Below are positions 21,624 to 23,193 of a DNA stretch of 23,193 nucleotides, piece after piece (positions within the stretch are counted from its first letter, which is position 1; every line of letters begins with the position of its first letter). The position numbers and the translations under genes are program-made. The stretch is taken from assembly GCA_031553225.1 (NCBI GenBank), contig JAVBLU010000035.1, forward strand, positions 1 through 23,193. Direction: 5' to 3'. Source of the stretch: JAVBLU01 sp031553225. GTDB lineage: Bacteria; Bacillota; Clostridia; Christensenellales; UBA1750. A model generated the notes under the pieces. The model was given only the letters and a program-made list of their open reading frames with translations. It searched no databases and was not told where the DNA came from.

Positions 21624-22862
21624 ATGGCTCAGATTCTGCTGCAACGCACGCCGTCTGCTCAGGATACCCTGGCGCAGATGCGCTTGGACGCGCGCTTCGA
21701 CGTCGGAGACGATCCGCTCGCCCAGGAACCGGTTCCCGATTTGAGCGCCGCGCTGGGCATCCGCGCTCCGGTCGCCCTGCCCACAGTGCCCAAGGTGTTC
21801 CTCTCCAACGACTGCGCTTTCAACTGCGCGTACTGCACCTGCCGGCACAGCAAGGACTGCCGGCGCTACTGCATGCAGCCGCGCGAGCTGGCGGCCTTGG
21901 CCGTGCAGGGCGCGCGCGCTGGCGGCCGGGGCATTTTCCTCACCTCGGCCATCTACAAAAGTCCGGACTATACGCAGGAGCTCATCATTGAAACGCTCAG
22001 GGCCATCCGCTTCCAGCAGGAGTTTCATGGCTACGTGCACGCTAAGGTGATGCCAGGCGCAGATCCGCGCCTCATTCAGGAGGCCGGACGCTACGCCAAC
22101 CGCCTGAGCGTGAACATCGAGGTAGCGCAGGCGGCGGGCTACGAGCGGGTGGCCAAGCAAAAAAACCGCGACAACATCCTTCGGCCCATGGGAGACATTG
22201 CCTCGCTCATCGAGGCGGCCGGGCGCGAACGGCGCACTTTCGCCTCCTCGCAGACGACGCAGCTTATGGCGGGCAGCGTCGGCGAGGATGATCGCACGAT
22301 CATGACCCTCACCTCGGCCATGTACCGCAAATATCGCCTGAAGCGCGTGTATTACACGGCCTTCACCTACGAGCACCAGGCCGCAGGGTACGACCTGCCC
22401 TACACCGCTACGCCCGCGTGGCGCGCGAAACGGCTGTACCAGGCTGATCGGCTGCTCGCGCTGTACGGCTTCTCTCCGGACGACGTGACGCCCGAAGAGC
22501 AGCCCTTCCTTCAGGAAGACATCGACCCAAAAGCCGCTTGGGCGCTTCGGAACCTGCACCGCTTTCCCGTGGAGGTGAACACGGCCGAGCAGGAGATGCT
22601 GCTGCGCGTGCCCGGCCTAGGCGTCACGTTTGTTCGGCGCATTTTGGAGGCGCGGCGCACCTGCCGCGTTACGCACGCCGTGTTAGGGCAGCTGGGCGTC
22701 TCACTGCGCAAGAGCGCCTTTTTCATCACCTGCGGCGGCGTATACCGCGCGCCCGCCGCCTTGGAGAGCCAGCGCCTACACCGCCTTCTGAGCGACGGTC
22801 CGGGCGTTCAGCTCTCCATGGAGGACTTTGCGCGCCGTGGCGAAGGCGGATATATCTGCTAA
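21624..22862 (+). CDS. Radical SAM protein, putative DNA modification/repair type
   Basis: A 412-residue radical SAM protein. The [4Fe-4S] motif is C64-x3-C68-x2-C71 (NDCAFNCAYC), followed by three more cysteines (C73, C79, C83). The region around residues 315-350 forms a helix-hairpin-helix (LLRVPGLGVTFVRRILEARR), a DNA-binding element. This domain order matches the family named putative DNA modification/repair radical SAM protein (TIGR03916); its reaction is not known. In many genomes its partner is a DUF4130-like protein, but none is seen here. The ATG at 21624 has GGGGGGAT just upstream; ATG 21618 is an in-frame alternative. TAA at 22860-22862 is followed at once by a terminator. Confidence 0.9.
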   Translation: MAQILLQRTPSAQDTLAQMRLDARFDVGDDPLAQEPVPDLSAALGIRAPVALPTVPKVFLSNDCAFNCAYCTCRHSKDCRRYCMQPRELAALAVQGARAGGRGIFLTSAIYKSPDYTQELIIETLRAIRFQQEFHGYVHAKVMPGADPRLIQEAGRYANRLSVNIEVAQAAGYERVAKQKNRDNILRPMGDIASLIEAAGRERRTFASSQTTQLMAGSVGEDDRTIMTLTSAMYRKYRLKRVYYTAFTYEHQAAGYDLPYTATPAWRAKRLYQADRLLALYGFSPDDVTPEEQPFLQEDIDPKAAWALRNLHRFPVEVNTAEQEMLLRVPGLGVTFVRRILEARRTCRVTHAVLGQLGVSLRKSAFFITCGGVYRAPAALESQRLHRLLSDGPGVQLSMEDFARRGEGGYIC

Positions 22863-22863
22863 A

Positions 22864-22883
22864 CAAACTTCGGTTTGCTTTTT
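22864..22883 (+). terminator. Terminator after the radical SAM gene
   Basis: CAAAC-TTCG-GTTTG forms a short stem with a stable UUCG loop and is followed by CTTTTT. The stem is only 5 bp but it starts one base after the stop codon. Confidence 0.65.
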
Positions 22884-23019
22884 CTCGCGCGAAACAGACT
22901 GAGTTCGCTAAATTTCGCGAGCTTATGGCGACTACATGGTTGGTTTTCGTGACACCCACAATGCAACGCGGCGCTATCGCTCATGGAGAAACGCTGCAAG
23001 CCGCCACGGCTGCCAACAG
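22884..23019. other. Intergenic stretch before the tRNA terminator
   Basis: A short region with no confirmed gene. A 40-codon frame from ATG 22925 to 23047 exists, but it has no clear ribosome-binding site and runs into the tRNA terminator. CGCGAAA (22888-22894) and TTTCGCG (22913-22919) form a small inverted repeat. Confidence 0.4.
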
Positions 23020-23062
23020 AAAAGCCGGTCTGTTTTCCGTTTTGTAAAACATACCGGCTTTT
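23020..23062 (-). terminator. Terminator after the tRNA cluster
   Basis: AAAAGCCGGT (minus strand, 23053-23062) pairs with ACCGGCTTTT (23020-23029), with a further inner GTTTT/AAAAC pairing. The T residues of the right arm end the transcript, directly downstream of tRNA-Glu. Confidence 0.78.
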
Positions 23063-23063
23063 G

Positions 23064-23139
23064 TGGCACCCCCAAGGGGATTCGAACCCCTGTTGCCGCC
23101 GTGAGAGGGCGGTGTCCTAGGCCACTAGACCATGGGGGC
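23064..23139 (-). tRNA. tRNA-Glu (anticodon CTC)
   Basis: The cloverleaf is complete: acceptor GCCCCCA pairing with TGGGGGT (G-U at the end), T-arm AGGGG-TTCGAAT-CCCCT, anticodon stem CCGCC/GGCGG and loop CTCTCAC, giving anticodon CTC (23103-23105), which reads GAG. The CCA end is encoded (23064-23066). Confidence 0.95.
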
Positions 23140-23143
23140 AAGC

Positions 23144-23193
23144 TGGCAGCGGAACTAGGATTCGAACCTAGACAATACGAGTCAGAGTCGTAG
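23144..23193 (-). tRNA. tRNA-Gln (anticodon CTG), 5' part missing
   Basis: Only the 3' portion from the anticodon stem onward is in the window. The anticodon stem is TACGA/TCGTA and the loop CTCTGAC, giving anticodon CTG (23183-23185), which reads CAG. The T-arm is CTAGG-TTCGAAT-CCTAG, and CCA is encoded (23144-23146). The 5' half lies beyond the right edge. Confidence 0.9.

Noticed and set aside
22925..23047. Small 40-codon gene before the tRNAs
   Set aside because: There is no convincing ribosome-binding site and its last codons lie in the tRNA terminator. It remains possible but unsupported.
22936..23193. Plus-strand frame of 85 codons at the right edge
   Set aside because: It is the reverse of two tRNA genes; the GIRTPVAA and GFEPRQYESES residues are a well-known false protein pattern from tRNA T-arms.
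1..23193. CRISPR arrays, insertion sequences, phage or defence modules
   Set aside because: No regularly spaced repeats, transposase motifs, integrases or known defence domains were seen on either strand.

Overview
The window looks like a chromosomal segment of a GC-rich, endospore-forming member of the Clostridia-type Firmicutes. The sporulation pair SpoIIIAG-SpoIIIAH, the RicT/YaaT-HolB-DarA cluster, the DUF421/DUF4363 pair, L19, purine-rich Shine-Dalgarno sites and several TTG/GTG starts all point that way. I cannot name the species. Most genes are visibly GC-rich. One small kinase gene near 9.4-9.9 kb is clearly AT-rich and looks foreign.

Layout. (1) 1-3643: the 3' part of a sugar-type ABC transporter solute-binding lipoprotein gene, convergent with a gene for a large protein resembling (alpha/alpha)-barrel polysaccharide-lyase-like proteins. 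(2) 3798-7252, minus strand: a compact unit of an LRR-like lipoprotein, a PhnP-like metallo-beta-lactamase-fold hydrolase, proC and rnhA, ending in a strong terminator. (3) 7327-7790: rplS with its own promoter and terminator. (4) 7897-9009: a secreted SH3-like-domain protein. (5) 9360-9929: the AT-rich P-loop kinase. (6) 10225-12882, plus strand: an exported alkaline-phosphatase-family protein with two missing metal ligands, then DUF421, then a frameshifted DUF4363 gene. (7) 12888-13960, minus strand: spoIIIAG-spoIIIAH, standing apart from the rest of the spoIIIA operon. (8) 14107-15167, minus strand: a MarR regulator and a flavin-reductase-like protein, with a palindromic operator inside the promoter and an almost leaderless GTG start. 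(9) 15259-18241, minus strand: darA-holB-ricT, with a very long disordered tail on RicT. (10) 18455-20387, plus strand: metA (acetyl-CoA type by residue 111) followed by a GNAT-Nudix fusion. (11) 20473-21444, minus strand: a DUF4349 membrane protein. (12) 21624-22862, plus strand: a radical SAM protein of the DNA modification/repair type. (13) 23064 to the end, minus strand: tRNA-Glu(CTC) and a partial tRNA-Gln(CTG).

How the genes fit together. Much of the window is housekeeping: translation (L19, tRNAs), replication (HolB, RNase H), proline and methionine synthesis, c-di-AMP sensing and sporulation control. Co-directional neighbours are often coupled by ATGA overlaps or gaps of a few bases (proC-rnhA, DUF421-DUF4363, marR-flavin reductase, holB-ricT).

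No CRISPR array, transposase, phage module or defence island is visible, and I do not see a complete new system. The points most worth a second look are the CG-repeat frameshift in the DUF4363 gene, the phosphatase with an altered second zinc site, the detached spoIIIAG-AH pair with a sigma-E-like promoter, the RicT tail, the leaderless MarR gene with operator repeats, the GNAT-Nudix fusion and the terminator-like hairpin that merges with the DUF421 start.
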